NCBI RefSeq assembly: GCF_020164495.1
Contig: NZ_JAIQYZ010000002.1
Span: 372,001-436,000 of the forward strand
Length of the DNA: 64,000 nt
Reading direction: 5' to 3'
From: Psychroflexus lacisalsi
Lineage (GTDB): Bacteria > Bacteroidota > Bacteroidia > Flavobacteriales > Flavobacteriaceae
The notes under the pieces were generated by a model. It searched no databases and was not told where the DNA came from. It saw only the letters and a list, made by a program, of their open reading frames with translations. Of the stretch, positions 55,439-63,919 are shown piece after piece. A program made the translations under genes and the position numbers. How positions within the stretch are numbered: position 1 is the stretch's first letter; each line of letters starts with the position of its first letter.

Positions 55439-56323
55439 TTATTCTTTAATTTCCAAATATAATTGAATTCTATCTAATTTGTAGTTAGGAAAATCTTCAA
55501 TTTTTGACAATTCTTCAAAATCATCAACACCTTCTCTTAATTTGATAAAATTGACGATGACTCTAGCCTGCTCATAATCAAAATAGGGCAACTCAGATAA
55601 TTCCAAAACACTTATGTGATTAATATCTTTTTTTTGAACTTTAACCGGGCTTTTAAGCGCAATTCTCTCTTTGAGGTTTTCAATGACCTCGTATTTTAGT
55701 CCGTAGACATCCTTCAACTGAAGGATATCCACAAATCCTCCCAACTTATCTCTGTAAGTGATGATTCGCCTTGACAAGGCCTCACCAATTCCCGATACTT
55801 CCATCAAATCAGATGCTGTGACTGTATTGAGGTCTTTCTTTTCAGCGTAAGTCAACGAATTGATAGTTTTGGAATTAGACTTCCTTTGTCCTGACTCAAC
55901 GACCCACTCGGGAAATTTAAAATATGGGCCATACTCTTTCATCCATGCATCAGTGACCTGAGTGACCTTTTGAAAGTCAGCTTTAGAGTTGATCCACTGA
56001 CCTTCAGCCCTGTAATCTAATAATCTGTCAATTTGATCGATCGTCATCTCTAAAGTATAGCCTTTATAATCTGTTATAAAATTAGGATTAAAAGGATAAA
56101 TGACTTTCTGAGACTCAAGGCTTTGTTTAATTTTTAACGAATCTACAAGGCATTGAATAGAATCTTCTACTTTCGTTAACTCATTAATTCCTTGAGACTT
56201 GAGAGATGGATTAAAAGCCCAATAGTTAATACCTACTCCTACGATCAAAATAAGGCAAAACAAAAAAATTCCGTTTCGATCACCCTTGGAGTAGCCGAAA
56301 CGGAATTTATTAGTCGTATTCAT
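55439..56323 (-). CDS. Membrane-anchored helix-hairpin-helix protein (ComEA-like)
   Basis: A 294-residue protein with one N-terminal membrane helix (IFLFCLILIVGVGINYWAF, about residues 19-37) and several HhH segments: DLMEVSGIGEALSRRIITYR (about 166-185) with the GIGEALSRRI hairpin, GFVDILQLKDVYGL (195-208), and a third near the end (DFPNYKLDRIQLYL). It has the ComEA layout, but the usual single pair is tripled. ComEA proteins bind DNA in the periplasm during uptake; here the DNA-binding role is inferred. It follows the symporter gene by 9 bases. Confidence 0.8.
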   Translation of the reverse strand: MNTTNKFRFGYSKGDRNGIFLFCLILIVGVGINYWAFNPSLKSQGINELTKVEDSIQCLVDSLKIKQSLESQKVIYPFNPNFITDYKGYTLEMTIDQIDRLLDYRAEGQWINSKADFQKVTQVTDAWMKEYGPYFKFPEWVVESGQRKSNSKTINSLTYAEKKDLNTVTASDLMEVSGIGEALSRRIITYRDKLGGFVDILQLKDVYGLKYEVIENLKERIALKSPVKVQKKDINHISVLELSELPYFDYEQARVIVNFIKLREGVDDFEELSKIEDFPNYKLDRIQLYLEIKE

Positions 56324-56332
56324 CAGTATCTA

Positions 56333-58408
56333 TTATTTCTTCAACACTTCTTTTTTGAAGATTTCGCCAGACTTTAATTTTGACATGTATTCTTTAAGGT
56401 CATTTCTTACCTCTCCAGACATGATGTAAAGACCTATGATGTTAGGGAATGACATTGCTAGAATCATCATATCTGAAAAATCTAGCACAGCACCTAAACT
56501 TACAGAAGCTCCAAGAACTACAAAAAATAGGAAAATAACTTTATAAATAATTTCAGAACGATTACTTCTTCCAAAAATATAAGTCCAGGCTCTCATTCCA
56601 TAGTAAGACCAGGAAATCATTGTTGAAAATGCAAATAAGAATACCGCTGCAGAAAGAACATAAGGAAACCAGGAGATCACACTACCGAAAGCTTCTGTAG
56701 TTAGCTGAACTCCAGAAACACCTTCAACTTCATGCATTCCTGTAAAAATAAGAACCAAAGCCGTAAGTGTACAAACGACTACAGTATCTATAAAAGGTTC
56801 TAGTAAAGCTACAAAACCTTCAGAAGGCGGGTGATTCGTTTTGGCTGCCGAGTGAGCGATAGCTGCAGAACCAACACCTGCTTCATTAGAAAAAGCAGCA
56901 CGCTGGAAACCTACAACAAGAACTCCTATAAAACCACCTTTGAGGGCGGTTGGAGTAAAGGCACCACTTAATATGGCATCAAAAGCTGGTCCTATATTAT
57001 CGATGTTTATTCCTATAACAACCAGAGCTCCTAAAATATAAACACCTGCCATTACTGGCACTATTTTACCCGTTACTTTAGCGATACTATTGATTCCTCC
57101 TATAATAACAACTCCAACTAAAATCGCAAGAAAAACACCAAAAAAGAATCCACTTTCACTATCTAAAAAAGGAATCTGATTGGATAAAATTTCAAAAGAT
57201 TGGTTGGCCTGGAACATATTACCTCCACCAAATGAGGCACCGATGGCAAGAACGGCAAATAAACCTGCCAGAACTTTTCCAAGCTTACCTAGGTTTCTTT
57301 TTTCAAGTCCATACCTCAGATAATTCATAGGGCCTCCAAAAATTCGACCTTGCTTGTTGATAAATCTATATTTTACTCCTAGGGTACATTCCACAAACTT
57401 GGAAGACATCCCTAATAGACCCGCCAAAATCATCCAAAATGTTGCTCCTGCACCACCTAAAGAAACAGCGATGGCAACACCAGCAATGTTACCTAAACCT
57501 ACAGTAGCAGACACAGCCGTTGCAAGAGCCTGAAAGTGAGTAATACTTCCTGGAGCATTAGGCTCATCGTATTGACCTTTAGCAAGCTGAATGGCGTGTT
57601 TAAAACCACGAATATTGATAAAGCCCATTCTGAACGTAAAGAATGCCGCTCCGAGAATTAACCAAATCACAATAAAAGGAATTCCTTTTTCAAGTGGCGT
57701 GCCATTAGGATTGGTTAGCGCAATAGGGTCATCGTAAATAATTGAACCGAATTTATGAGCGTTTTGAGCAATAACATCTTCCTGGTTTTCCGGATTATAA
57801 ATATATTCACCCTGAGGGGTTATAAATTCAATCTTACCATTTGCTTCTGCCTGTACGGTCTGTGTCTGTCCATCTATGTCAATAATGGCCACATCCTGAC
57901 CTTTATCAACGTGCTCGTTTTCTGTAACCAACCATTCTTTGAGTAAGAATTTACGCGAAGTGTTTGGTTCCCAGGATGGAGAGAATAAGAGCTTTTGGTC
58001 AGTATAAACTACAGGATCATAAATGCCTATAGCAGCAAACGGATCCCAGAACAATACACTTCCCATGGCATCAACCACAGGCTGGAAAGTTCCATTAAAA
58101 TTTTCTACAATAGAAACCGCTTCTATTTGGTATGACTTTTCTACAGAAGCGCCACTAGCGTCGGATACTTTTACAGTGTAAGATATCCCTTCTGTAAGAT
58201 CACTGGCTTTACTAGAACTGAGAGGTACATCATCTTTTGACCACTGATACTTATATGGAGGTGTACCTCCGGTTACAGTCAGTTCAATCTGTCCATTGTT
58301 GATTTTATCTGATGGATTAATTTTAATTCCTTCAACTTGCAGATCCTGTGCAGAGGTAAACGAAATAGTAAACAAGAGAAAAGCAATCAGCGTGATATTT
58401 CTTAACAT
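56333..58408 (-). CDS. Alanine/sodium symporter (AGCS) with N-terminal SprB-like and lipoyl-like domains
   Basis: A 691-residue fusion. Residues 1-21 are a signal peptide (MLRNITLIAFLLFTISFTSA). Residues about 22-95 look like a SprB-type repeat (GGTPPYKYQWS ... YTVKVSDASGA). Residues about 135-205 resemble a barrel-sandwich/lipoyl-biotinyl domain (WLVTENEHVDKGQDVAIID...QAEANGKIEF) without a lipoylatable Lys in the hairpin. The rest is an AGCS transporter of about 11 helices with FFTFRMGFINIRGFKHA and SATVGLGNIAGVAIAVSLGG. I chose the ATG at 58408 over a TTG nine codons upstream, because the signal peptide starts cleanly here. Confidence 0.85.
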   Translation of the reverse strand: MLRNITLIAFLLFTISFTSAQDLQVEGIKINPSDKINNGQIELTVTGGTPPYKYQWSKDDVPLSSSKASDLTEGISYTVKVSDASGASVEKSYQIEAVSIVENFNGTFQPVVDAMGSVLFWDPFAAIGIYDPVVYTDQKLLFSPSWEPNTSRKFLLKEWLVTENEHVDKGQDVAIIDIDGQTQTVQAEANGKIEFITPQGEYIYNPENQEDVIAQNAHKFGSIIYDDPIALTNPNGTPLEKGIPFIVIWLILGAAFFTFRMGFINIRGFKHAIQLAKGQYDEPNAPGSITHFQALATAVSATVGLGNIAGVAIAVSLGGAGATFWMILAGLLGMSSKFVECTLGVKYRFINKQGRIFGGPMNYLRYGLEKRNLGKLGKVLAGLFAVLAIGASFGGGNMFQANQSFEILSNQIPFLDSESGFFFGVFLAILVGVVIIGGINSIAKVTGKIVPVMAGVYILGALVVIGINIDNIGPAFDAILSGAFTPTALKGGFIGVLVVGFQRAAFSNEAGVGSAAIAHSAAKTNHPPSEGFVALLEPFIDTVVVCTLTALVLIFTGMHEVEGVSGVQLTTEAFGSVISWFPYVLSAAVFLFAFSTMISWSYYGMRAWTYIFGRSNRSEIIYKVIFLFFVVLGASVSLGAVLDFSDMMILAMSFPNIIGLYIMSGEVRNDLKEYMSKLKSGEIFKKEVLKK

Positions 58409-58560
58409 AAGGCTATTTGTGATTTGATATTTCAAAATGAGACGTTAACTTAAATTCAATTAAGTTTAAAAATATCCCGCAAGATGCAAAAAATATGGTT
58501 TCCATTCAAACGCTAAGTCTTAAAATCTTTAAGACTTTAGCATCTGTTTCAGGAAATAGG

Positions 58561-59241
58561 TCAATTGGGTTTAATAGCACGCATCATATGGCGTTTTCCA
58601 GGCGGCCCTTCAATAACATCCACCTCAAAACCAATAGACTGCAGAGCTCTTCTCGCAGTTCCTTTTACGCAGTAGGTAACAAACACACCACCCGGCTTCA
58701 GTGCCTCATAGAAACCTTCAAATATGCTTCTTTCCCAGAGCTCCGGCTGAACTCTCGGCCCGAACGCATCATAAAACACCACATCTGCAGTATTTTTTAG
58801 CTTGATTTCAGAGAAATATGCTTGTTGCTTTTTGACTTTAAAGGTGTTTGTAATTTGCTCAAATTCTTCCCAATGAGCTTGGTGAAATTTTTCATAAATG
58901 TCTTCTGAAGTTATGTCTTCTAAAACCTTATGATATTGCAAAGCCTGTATTTCTTCATCGGAAATCGGATAGGCTTCTAAGCCTAGGTAGTCTATTTTAA
59001 TGTTTTTTGCAACTGACCAAAGCGCTGTCAACAAAGCATTTAAGCCAGTACCAAAACCGGCTTCTATAACGTAAATAGATTCAGTTGATGGATATAAAGA
59101 CAAAAAATAATCTAATCCTGCGTTGATGTAAACATGCATGGACTCTTGAATCGCTCCGTGAATAGAATGATAATGCTCGTCCCAATCTTCTATACGTATG
59201 GTCTTGGACCCATCACTGGTGGTGACTATATTTCGTTTCAT
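58561..59241 (-). CDS. mnmD: tRNA 5-methylaminomethyl-2-thiouridine methyltransferase MnmD
   Basis: A 226-residue methyltransferase equal to the MnmC(m) domain of E. coli MnmC, acting on wobble uridine of tRNAs for Lys, Glu and Gln. SAM-binding VIEAGFGTGLNALLTAL, then VFYDAFGPRVQPELWE with the Asp of the active site, and GGVFVTYCVKGTARRALQSIGF near the C-terminus. The oxidase half of MnmC is absent, as usual in MnmD. It is the last gene of the SDR - SGNH - DUF2851 - PspC - mnmD transcript, 9 bases after pspC. Confidence 0.93.
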   Translation of the reverse strand: MKRNIVTTSDGSKTIRIEDWDEHYHSIHGAIQESMHVYINAGLDYFLSLYPSTESIYVIEAGFGTGLNALLTALWSVAKNIKIDYLGLEAYPISDEEIQALQYHKVLEDITSEDIYEKFHQAHWEEFEQITNTFKVKKQQAYFSEIKLKNTADVVFYDAFGPRVQPELWERSIFEGFYEALKPGGVFVTYCVKGTARRALQSIGFEVDVIEGPPGKRHMMRAIKPN

Positions 59242-59250
59242 AGAGAAGAA

Positions 59251-59481
59251 TTAAAGATCAAATACGGAGGTGCGCTTGGTATACACCAAATCCTTAAGCT
59301 TCAGCCAGAAAGCAAGGGTCAGGTAAAGGCCAAACCCAAAACCAAATGTGGCAAAGGAAACGTAAATAAAAAATATCCGAACAGACTTTGCTTTCATTCC
59401 CAAGGTATCTGCCAATCGCGAGCTCACGTAAAATCCGTGTTTTTCGAAAAAGGTTCTAAGGTTGTATATGAAATTTTTCAT
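59251..59481 (-). CDS. PspC-domain membrane protein
   Basis: A 76-residue PspC-like protein with two hydrophobic segments; the domain reads FFEKHGFYVSSRLADTLGMK, then VRIFFIYVSFATFGFGFGLYL (membrane). It ends YTKRTSVFDL. I chose the ATG at 59481 because it overlaps the TGA of the DUF2851 gene by four bases (ATGA), a coupling signal; a start 13 codons upstream is less likely. PspC domains in other bacteria sense membrane stress; here that role is inferred. Confidence 0.85.
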   Translation of the reverse strand: MKNFIYNLRTFFEKHGFYVSSRLADTLGMKAKSVRIFFIYVSFATFGFGFGLYLTLAFWLKLKDLVYTKRTSVFDL

Positions 59482-60761
59482 GAGTGTATTAATTCTAACC
59501 CAACTTGACATTTTAAACAACGATTCACATCACAATACTGTGTCTTTAACTGGATCAACGCCTGACTTTCCAAAGCTGACTTGACTACCTTAGATTTTAA
59601 TTCTTCGAAGCCTTTAGTGATGCCATTGGCTTCTGGTTTCAGACTGGTAATCAAAGGATAAATACTCTCTTCAAAATCCAACTGACCTTTATAGGATTGA
59701 TAAGCGAATTTCAGTGGCAGAAGCGTATTAATGATGATCAAATCCTTAAAGGAAGTACTCAGTTTTTTGACTTTAGACTTACTTTCTTTTCCAAAGGTAT
59801 AATGAGTTTTCCAATAGTCGGAAGTTTGAGCTTCTAAATTTTTGTAAATGTCTTTTGGAGTTTTACACTGAATCAGCTCAGAAAATAAATTAGGACGTTG
59901 AGCATACAACTTACAAAACTGAGATAACCTGATGCTCGGAAAATTGTCTGGACGAAGCCTAAAGTACTTCACCTGACTTGTTTCCGGCGCATTCAACTGA
60001 AATTTTTGCTTCAGAAAATCGAATTCCTGCTGAAGCTGTTTAGGGTAAGCTTCCTCACTTTCAGGCGGTAACATCCCGCATAAACCGAAGCATAAGGCTT
60101 CCAGCTGAAGCGGATTCTGGAAGCATTTCTGAAAAACTTTAAAATCTGCTGAGGAGCTCATCTGCAGAAAAGCCTCTCCGTTGACGTTAAGTCCGAAAGC
60201 TTTGGCCATCAATTTAAAGCCAACCTCATCCCAGTTGTTATTGGAAACTTTCAATAAATTCAGAATTAATTGATTTTTTTCTTCCAAACGTTCTACATAC
60301 AAGCGTTCGAGCCAGCTATTCAGCTTAAATTCGTCGACGTCATGGAAATGCTTCTCACAGTTGATCCACTTCTGCGAGGTCTTGTCAAACAAATCCTTAT
60401 ACGCCTGAATCTGATGTTTGGTAACGATATGCTTCAATTCTAAACAGGGAATTTCAGAGTTGTCTTTTCTGAAAATGCTCACGTCATCTTCCCAAACCAC
60501 ATGCAAAATCACATTATCGTAGGCCGGATCGATTTCATGATGATGCGCATACCAATCTGAGGATTTTAGGTGAATCTCAAGATTACCCACCCAATGCTGA
60601 CCTGCAATGATCACTTCAGCTTTAAAGAAATCAGGACCCGATTCAGTTTCATTGTGTAGGCCCGTATTCAACACCTGAAGTGCTTCCCCAGTAGTAGTTT
60701 TCAGCTGATTCAAATTCAGCTTTTTGTATTTCCACAAACTATGAAGAAAGGCTTCCTGCAT
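59478..60761 (-). CDS. DUF2851 family protein
   Basis: A 427-residue protein matching DUF2851 of Bacteroidota: MQEAFLHSLWKYKKLNLNQL, GPDFFKAEVIIAGQHWVGNLEIH, DWYAHHHEIDPAYDNVILHVV and CLELKHIV. It ends with CDVNRCLKCQVGLELI, a short Cys pair motif (CLKC). The function is unknown, but HHEID and GNLEIH could be a metal site and make it look like a nuclease; this is inference only. It lies one base after the SGNH gene and overlaps pspC by four bases. Confidence 0.85.
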   Translation of the reverse strand: MQEAFLHSLWKYKKLNLNQLKTTTGEALQVLNTGLHNETESGPDFFKAEVIIAGQHWVGNLEIHLKSSDWYAHHHEIDPAYDNVILHVVWEDDVSIFRKDNSEIPCLELKHIVTKHQIQAYKDLFDKTSQKWINCEKHFHDVDEFKLNSWLERLYVERLEEKNQLILNLLKVSNNNWDEVGFKLMAKAFGLNVNGEAFLQMSSSADFKVFQKCFQNPLQLEALCFGLCGMLPPESEEAYPKQLQQEFDFLKQKFQLNAPETSQVKYFRLRPDNFPSIRLSQFCKLYAQRPNLFSELIQCKTPKDIYKNLEAQTSDYWKTHYTFGKESKSKVKKLSTSFKDLIIINTLLPLKFAYQSYKGQLDFEESIYPLITSLKPEANGITKGFEELKSKVVKSALESQALIQLKTQYCDVNRCLKCQVGLELIHS

Positions 60762-60762
60762 T

Positions 60763-61431
60763 TTATAAGTTATTAAGTTGGTCGACTACTCGGTCTTTAA
60801 AACTGTCGACCCAAACCCGATACTGCTCACCACTTGGATGTAAAAAATCCTCTGCAAGCATATCTTGATTTTTGTGCAAGGGTTTACTGAGTTTTTGCAA
60901 AGGATAAAAAGCCACAGCATAGCGTTGGCTCATTTTCTGGATGTACCTGTTGTATCGTTTTAATCGGGAGGATACTCTTCTCAGCTTTTCATCCTGAGCA
61001 AATTTTGACAAGCTATAATCTGGAATCCCAACGATAAATACTCCCTTTTCATCGTGAGCACTCAGCGAAATCGCAGTCTGCAAGAGCACTTCAAATTCTT
61101 TTTTAAATTGTTTAAAAGGCTTTTTCTGATATTGATTGTTGACACCAATCAAAAGGGAAACCAAATCAAAAGAATTGGGCTTATAATTTTCAGTAGCTAT
61201 AGAGTCCAGAAGCTCATCAGTGCGCCAGCCGGTGACAGCAATGATTTCTGTATCTTCTACTTTAAATGATTTTGTGTTCAAATGCGAGGTCAGTTGGAAA
61301 GGCCAGGAGTTCTCCTCAGGCACCTGTTCTCCAATGGTATAAGAATCTCCTAAGGCAAGATATTTAATAGGCTCCTGACTGAAAGACTTCGACATGACTG
61401 ATAAACTAATGAGTACTATAATTTTTTTCAT
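60763..61431 (-). CDS. Secreted SGNH/GDSL-family hydrolase
   Basis: A 222-residue hydrolase. The signal peptide is MKKIIVLISLSVMSKSFSQ, which sets the start at 61431. Block I with nucleophile Ser: YLALGDSYTIGEQ. Block III: SLLIGVNNQYQ with Asn. Block V: DFLHPSGEQY with Asp and His. The family cuts esters of lipids or sugars in the periplasm; the substrate is not visible. It follows the SDR gene by 47 bases and the DUF2851 gene by one base. Confidence 0.9.
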   Translation of the reverse strand: MKKIIVLISLSVMSKSFSQEPIKYLALGDSYTIGEQVPEENSWPFQLTSHLNTKSFKVEDTEIIAVTGWRTDELLDSIATENYKPNSFDLVSLLIGVNNQYQKKPFKQFKKEFEVLLQTAISLSAHDEKGVFIVGIPDYSLSKFAQDEKLRRVSSRLKRYNRYIQKMSQRYAVAFYPLQKLSKPLHKNQDMLAEDFLHPSGEQYRVWVDSFKDRVVDQLNNL

Positions 61432-61478
61432 GACTGGACTTACCTTCAAAAATAAAAAAGTTTTTGATACCAAATAGG

Positions 61479-62381
61479 CTATAATAAATCTGCAATAGCT
61501 GGTTTTAGCTGAGCGTGCTCAAACTGAAATCCGGTTGACAAAATTTTCTTTGAGCTGACCAATTGACTTCCTAGAACAATCGTTGACATTTCACCCAGCA
61601 TAAGTTTGAGAACAAATGAAGGTACGTTAGGGAGAATTAGCGGCTTCCCTAAACACTGAGCAATACATTCTGTCAGTTCCTTATTATTTACTGGATTTGG
61701 AGACACGGCATTAAAAACACCTTCCAAACGGTTCTTCATCACATGATGAAAGAGTCTGGCTAAATCTGAAATGTGTATCCAGGACTGCCACTGCTTCCCG
61801 CTTCCTAAGGGTGCCCCAATATACTTTTCTATAGGGGCCTTGATTTTTTCGAGGGCTCCACCTTCGTCTGACAATACCACGCCTATTCTGATTTTGGTCA
61901 CCTCAAGCCCTAGCTCTCCAACTTCATCTGCGGCGGCCTCCCACTTTTCGACTACATCAGCCAGAAAGTTATCTCCCTTTTTAAAATCGTCTTCCTCATG
62001 AAATTTGGTCAACGAATCTTCATATATTCCAATGGCGCTCGCTGAAATCAAATGCTCCACTTCATGATCATGCGTTGACAAGGCTGACTTTAAAGTCATT
62101 AAGCTATCGACTCTGCTGTTCAGTATCGCTTCCTTGTAAGAAGGTGTCCATCGCTTGGCTACACTGGCCCCTGCAAGATTAATGATGGTGTTCACTCCTT
62201 TTAAGCTAGCGGGATCCAATTCAGAAGTTGAAGGATTCCAGTAGAAACCCTGGTAATTGGTTTTCGTTTCAATTTTGGAGCGGCTGGTGGTTAAATAATT
62301 CACGTCAATTCCATTGTCATGAAAAAGCTCAACCAACTCCTGACCTACTAAGCCTGTTGCCCCTGTAATTAAAACACGCAT
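61479..62381 (-). CDS. TIGR01777-type SDR (epimerase-like) protein
   Basis: A 300-residue extended short-chain dehydrogenase/reductase. Rossmann motif MRVLITGATGLVGQELVELF at the start, NLAGASVAKRWTPSYKEAIL (family signature), SASAIGIYED in place of a classic Tyr-x-x-x-Lys site, and the C-terminal DUF1731 region (SFVLKLMLGEMSTIVLGSQ). The start ATG at 62381 gives exactly the Rossmann start; a longer one adds only nine residues. The family includes SDR39U1 and SulA-like proteins; the substrate is unknown. It is the first gene of the SDR - SGNH - DUF2851 - PspC - mnmD transcript. Confidence 0.88.
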   Translation of the reverse strand: MRVLITGATGLVGQELVELFHDNGIDVNYLTTSRSKIETKTNYQGFYWNPSTSELDPASLKGVNTIINLAGASVAKRWTPSYKEAILNSRVDSLMTLKSALSTHDHEVEHLISASAIGIYEDSLTKFHEEDDFKKGDNFLADVVEKWEAAADEVGELGLEVTKIRIGVVLSDEGGALEKIKAPIEKYIGAPLGSGKQWQSWIHISDLARLFHHVMKNRLEGVFNAVSPNPVNNKELTECIAQCLGKPLILPNVPSFVLKLMLGEMSTIVLGSQLVSSKKILSTGFQFEHAQLKPAIADLL

Positions 62382-62469
62382 ACCTAAATTTTCGACTAAA
62401 AATAACAAGATTGATCTAGGGCAAGTCCATGTTTAGTATGGTTTTAACTAGATGAAAGTGTGTGGTGAG

Positions 62470-62498
62470 CCTGCCTGCGTTTCCTTGGCAAAGGCAGG
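62470..62498. repeat. CCTGCC palindrome
   Basis: CCTGCC...GGCAGG inverted repeat with an internal TGC...GCA extension, 29 bases, in the intergenic gap 62382-62750. Its arms match those at 44205-44220. Confidence 0.5.
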
Positions 62499-62552
62499 TC
62501 GTGAGTAAAATTAAAAATTTTCAACTAACAACCGTCAACCGTTTACTATAAC

Positions 62553-62583
62553 AAAAAAGCCCAATGAATTAAATCATCAGGCT
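62553..62583 (-). terminator. Terminator of ilvE
   Basis: On the minus strand AGCCTGATGA pairs with TCATTGGGCT (two G-T pairs) and is followed by TTTTTTG. It lies about 170 bases after the ilvE stop codon, beyond a repeat-rich leader. Confidence 0.75.
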
Positions 62584-62605
62584 CTAGTTTATTTTATTTC
62601 TTGCA

Positions 62606-62745
62606 ACCAATCACTAGTCACCAATCACATTTTACTGACACCTGAACGTAGCTTCAATACACCTCGAAGAAAGATCGAGGCAGTCAGCCACCAATCACTA
62701 GTCACAATTCACTGAAAACGGTTAACCGTTAACCGTTAACCGTTT
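62606..62745. repeat. Intergenic repeat cluster after ilvE
   Basis: Two direct copies of ACCAATCACTAGTCA (62606-62620 and 62690-62704), a CCTCGA/TCGAGG hairpin at 62662-62680, and a tandem run of the 7-base unit GTTAACC (about three units, 62719-62745). The rest of the gap 62382-62750 has no gene or promoter that I can support. Confidence 0.7.
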
Positions 62746-62750
62746 ACTAA

Positions 62751-63818
62751 TTAAAACGCTTTCATCGTCCATCCGTGTGGATCTTCGACTTTATTGTATT
62801 GGATATCTTGTAATGCTTTTTTGAAGAAGGTACCGTAAGGCTCGTCGACTGTTGGCAAATCGTAATACGTTCCATCGTATTCAAAACCATCAACGCTTAC
62901 TACTGTAGCTGCAGTTCCTGCACCGAAAATTTCTTTAAGCTCTCCGTTTTTGGCTGCATTTACAATTTCCTTAACCGATACTTTTTCAACGACAACCTCT
63001 ACCCCATTATCTTTGGCTAGTTGAATGATACTCTTACGCGTGACACCGTCCAAAATTCTGTCATTGGTTGGTGAGGTGAGTAGCTTATCCCCAACTCTAA
63101 AGAAGATGTTCATAGTTCCAGCTTCCTCCAGGTATTCGTGAGAACTGGCATCCGTCCAAATGATTTGGTCAAGCCCTTTAGCTTTAGCTAATTTGGTTGG
63201 GTAAAACTGAGCGCCGTAATTACCAGCTGCCTTAGCAAAACCAACGCCACCATCGGCTGCCCTGCTGTATTCCTGTGCAAAAATCACTTTGATGGGCTTG
63301 TTGTAGTAGGCCTGTGCTGGACAGGTGATGATCATGAATCTATAGCGATCTGACTCTGAAGCAGACACCCCATTTTCTGTAGCGATGACAAAAGGACGTA
63401 AGTAAAGTGAATTACCTTCACCTTTCTTCACCCAATCTTTATCGAGTTCCAGTAAGGTCTTTAAAGATTCAAAAAAGTAATCCTTTGGAAACTCAGGAAT
63501 AGCCATACGTTTAGAGGACTTATTGATACGCTCAAAATTTTGTTCGGGTCTAAACAACCAAACCTGTTCGTTTTCATCTTTAAAGGCTTTCATCCCTTCA
63601 AAAACCGCCTGACCGTAATGAAACACTTTAGCGGAAGGCTCAAATTCCATCGGTCCGTAAGGAACAATTTTGGGCGTTTGCCATTTGCCATCGATGTAAT
63701 CACAATACATCATATGATCTGCATTGACTTTTCCAAATTTAAGATTACTAAAATCTACTTGATCAATTTTAGACTGTTTAGTTTTAGTAATGTCGAGTTG
63801 TATATCGGTGTTATTCAT
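62751..63818 (-). CDS. ilvE: Branched-chain amino acid aminotransferase
   Basis: A 355-residue fold-type IV PLP enzyme, final step of leucine, isoleucine and valine synthesis. Typical parts: FHYGQAVFEGMKAFKDENEQ, VWLFRPEQNFERINKSS, YLRPFVIATE, the PLP Lys in GAQFYPTKLAKAKG, LEEAGTMNIFFRVGD and GDILDGVTRKS-like RILDGVTRKSI. It begins 102 bases before the divergent lipoprotein gene. A -7 box TACATTTG is 18 bases upstream. It stands alone. Confidence 0.95.
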   Translation of the reverse strand: MNNTDIQLDITKTKQSKIDQVDFSNLKFGKVNADHMMYCDYIDGKWQTPKIVPYGPMEFEPSAKVFHYGQAVFEGMKAFKDENEQVWLFRPEQNFERINKSSKRMAIPEFPKDYFFESLKTLLELDKDWVKKGEGNSLYLRPFVIATENGVSASESDRYRFMIITCPAQAYYNKPIKVIFAQEYSRAADGGVGFAKAAGNYGAQFYPTKLAKAKGLDQIIWTDASSHEYLEEAGTMNIFFRVGDKLLTSPTNDRILDGVTRKSIIQLAKDNGVEVVVEKVSVKEIVNAAKNGELKEIFGAGTAATVVSVDGFEYDGTYYDLPTVDEPYGTFFKKALQDIQYNKVEDPHGWTMKAF

Positions 63819-63835
63819 TATAATTGGTATTTTTG

Positions 63836-63843
63836 CAAATGTA
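63836..63843 (-). promoter_or_regulatory. -7 promoter box of ilvE
   Basis: The minus strand reads TACATTTG, a TAnnTTTG match 18 bases before the ilvE ATG. Confidence 0.55.
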
Positions 63844-63877
63844 CTAAATTTTAATAAGGTTAATTCAGGAAGATTCC

Positions 63878-63885
63878 TAACTTTG
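63878..63885 (+). promoter_or_regulatory. -7 promoter box of the lipoprotein gene
   Basis: Reads TAACTTTG, a TAnnTTTG match 35 bases before the ATG at 63920. Confidence 0.5.
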
Positions 63886-63919
63886 TTGTTATTCTTATTA
63901 TAAATTTTTAATTATTATC

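Noticed and set aside
62719..62745. Tandem GTTAACC units considered as a CRISPR array
   Set aside because: The unit is 7 bases, without spacers of constant length, and no cas gene is in the window.
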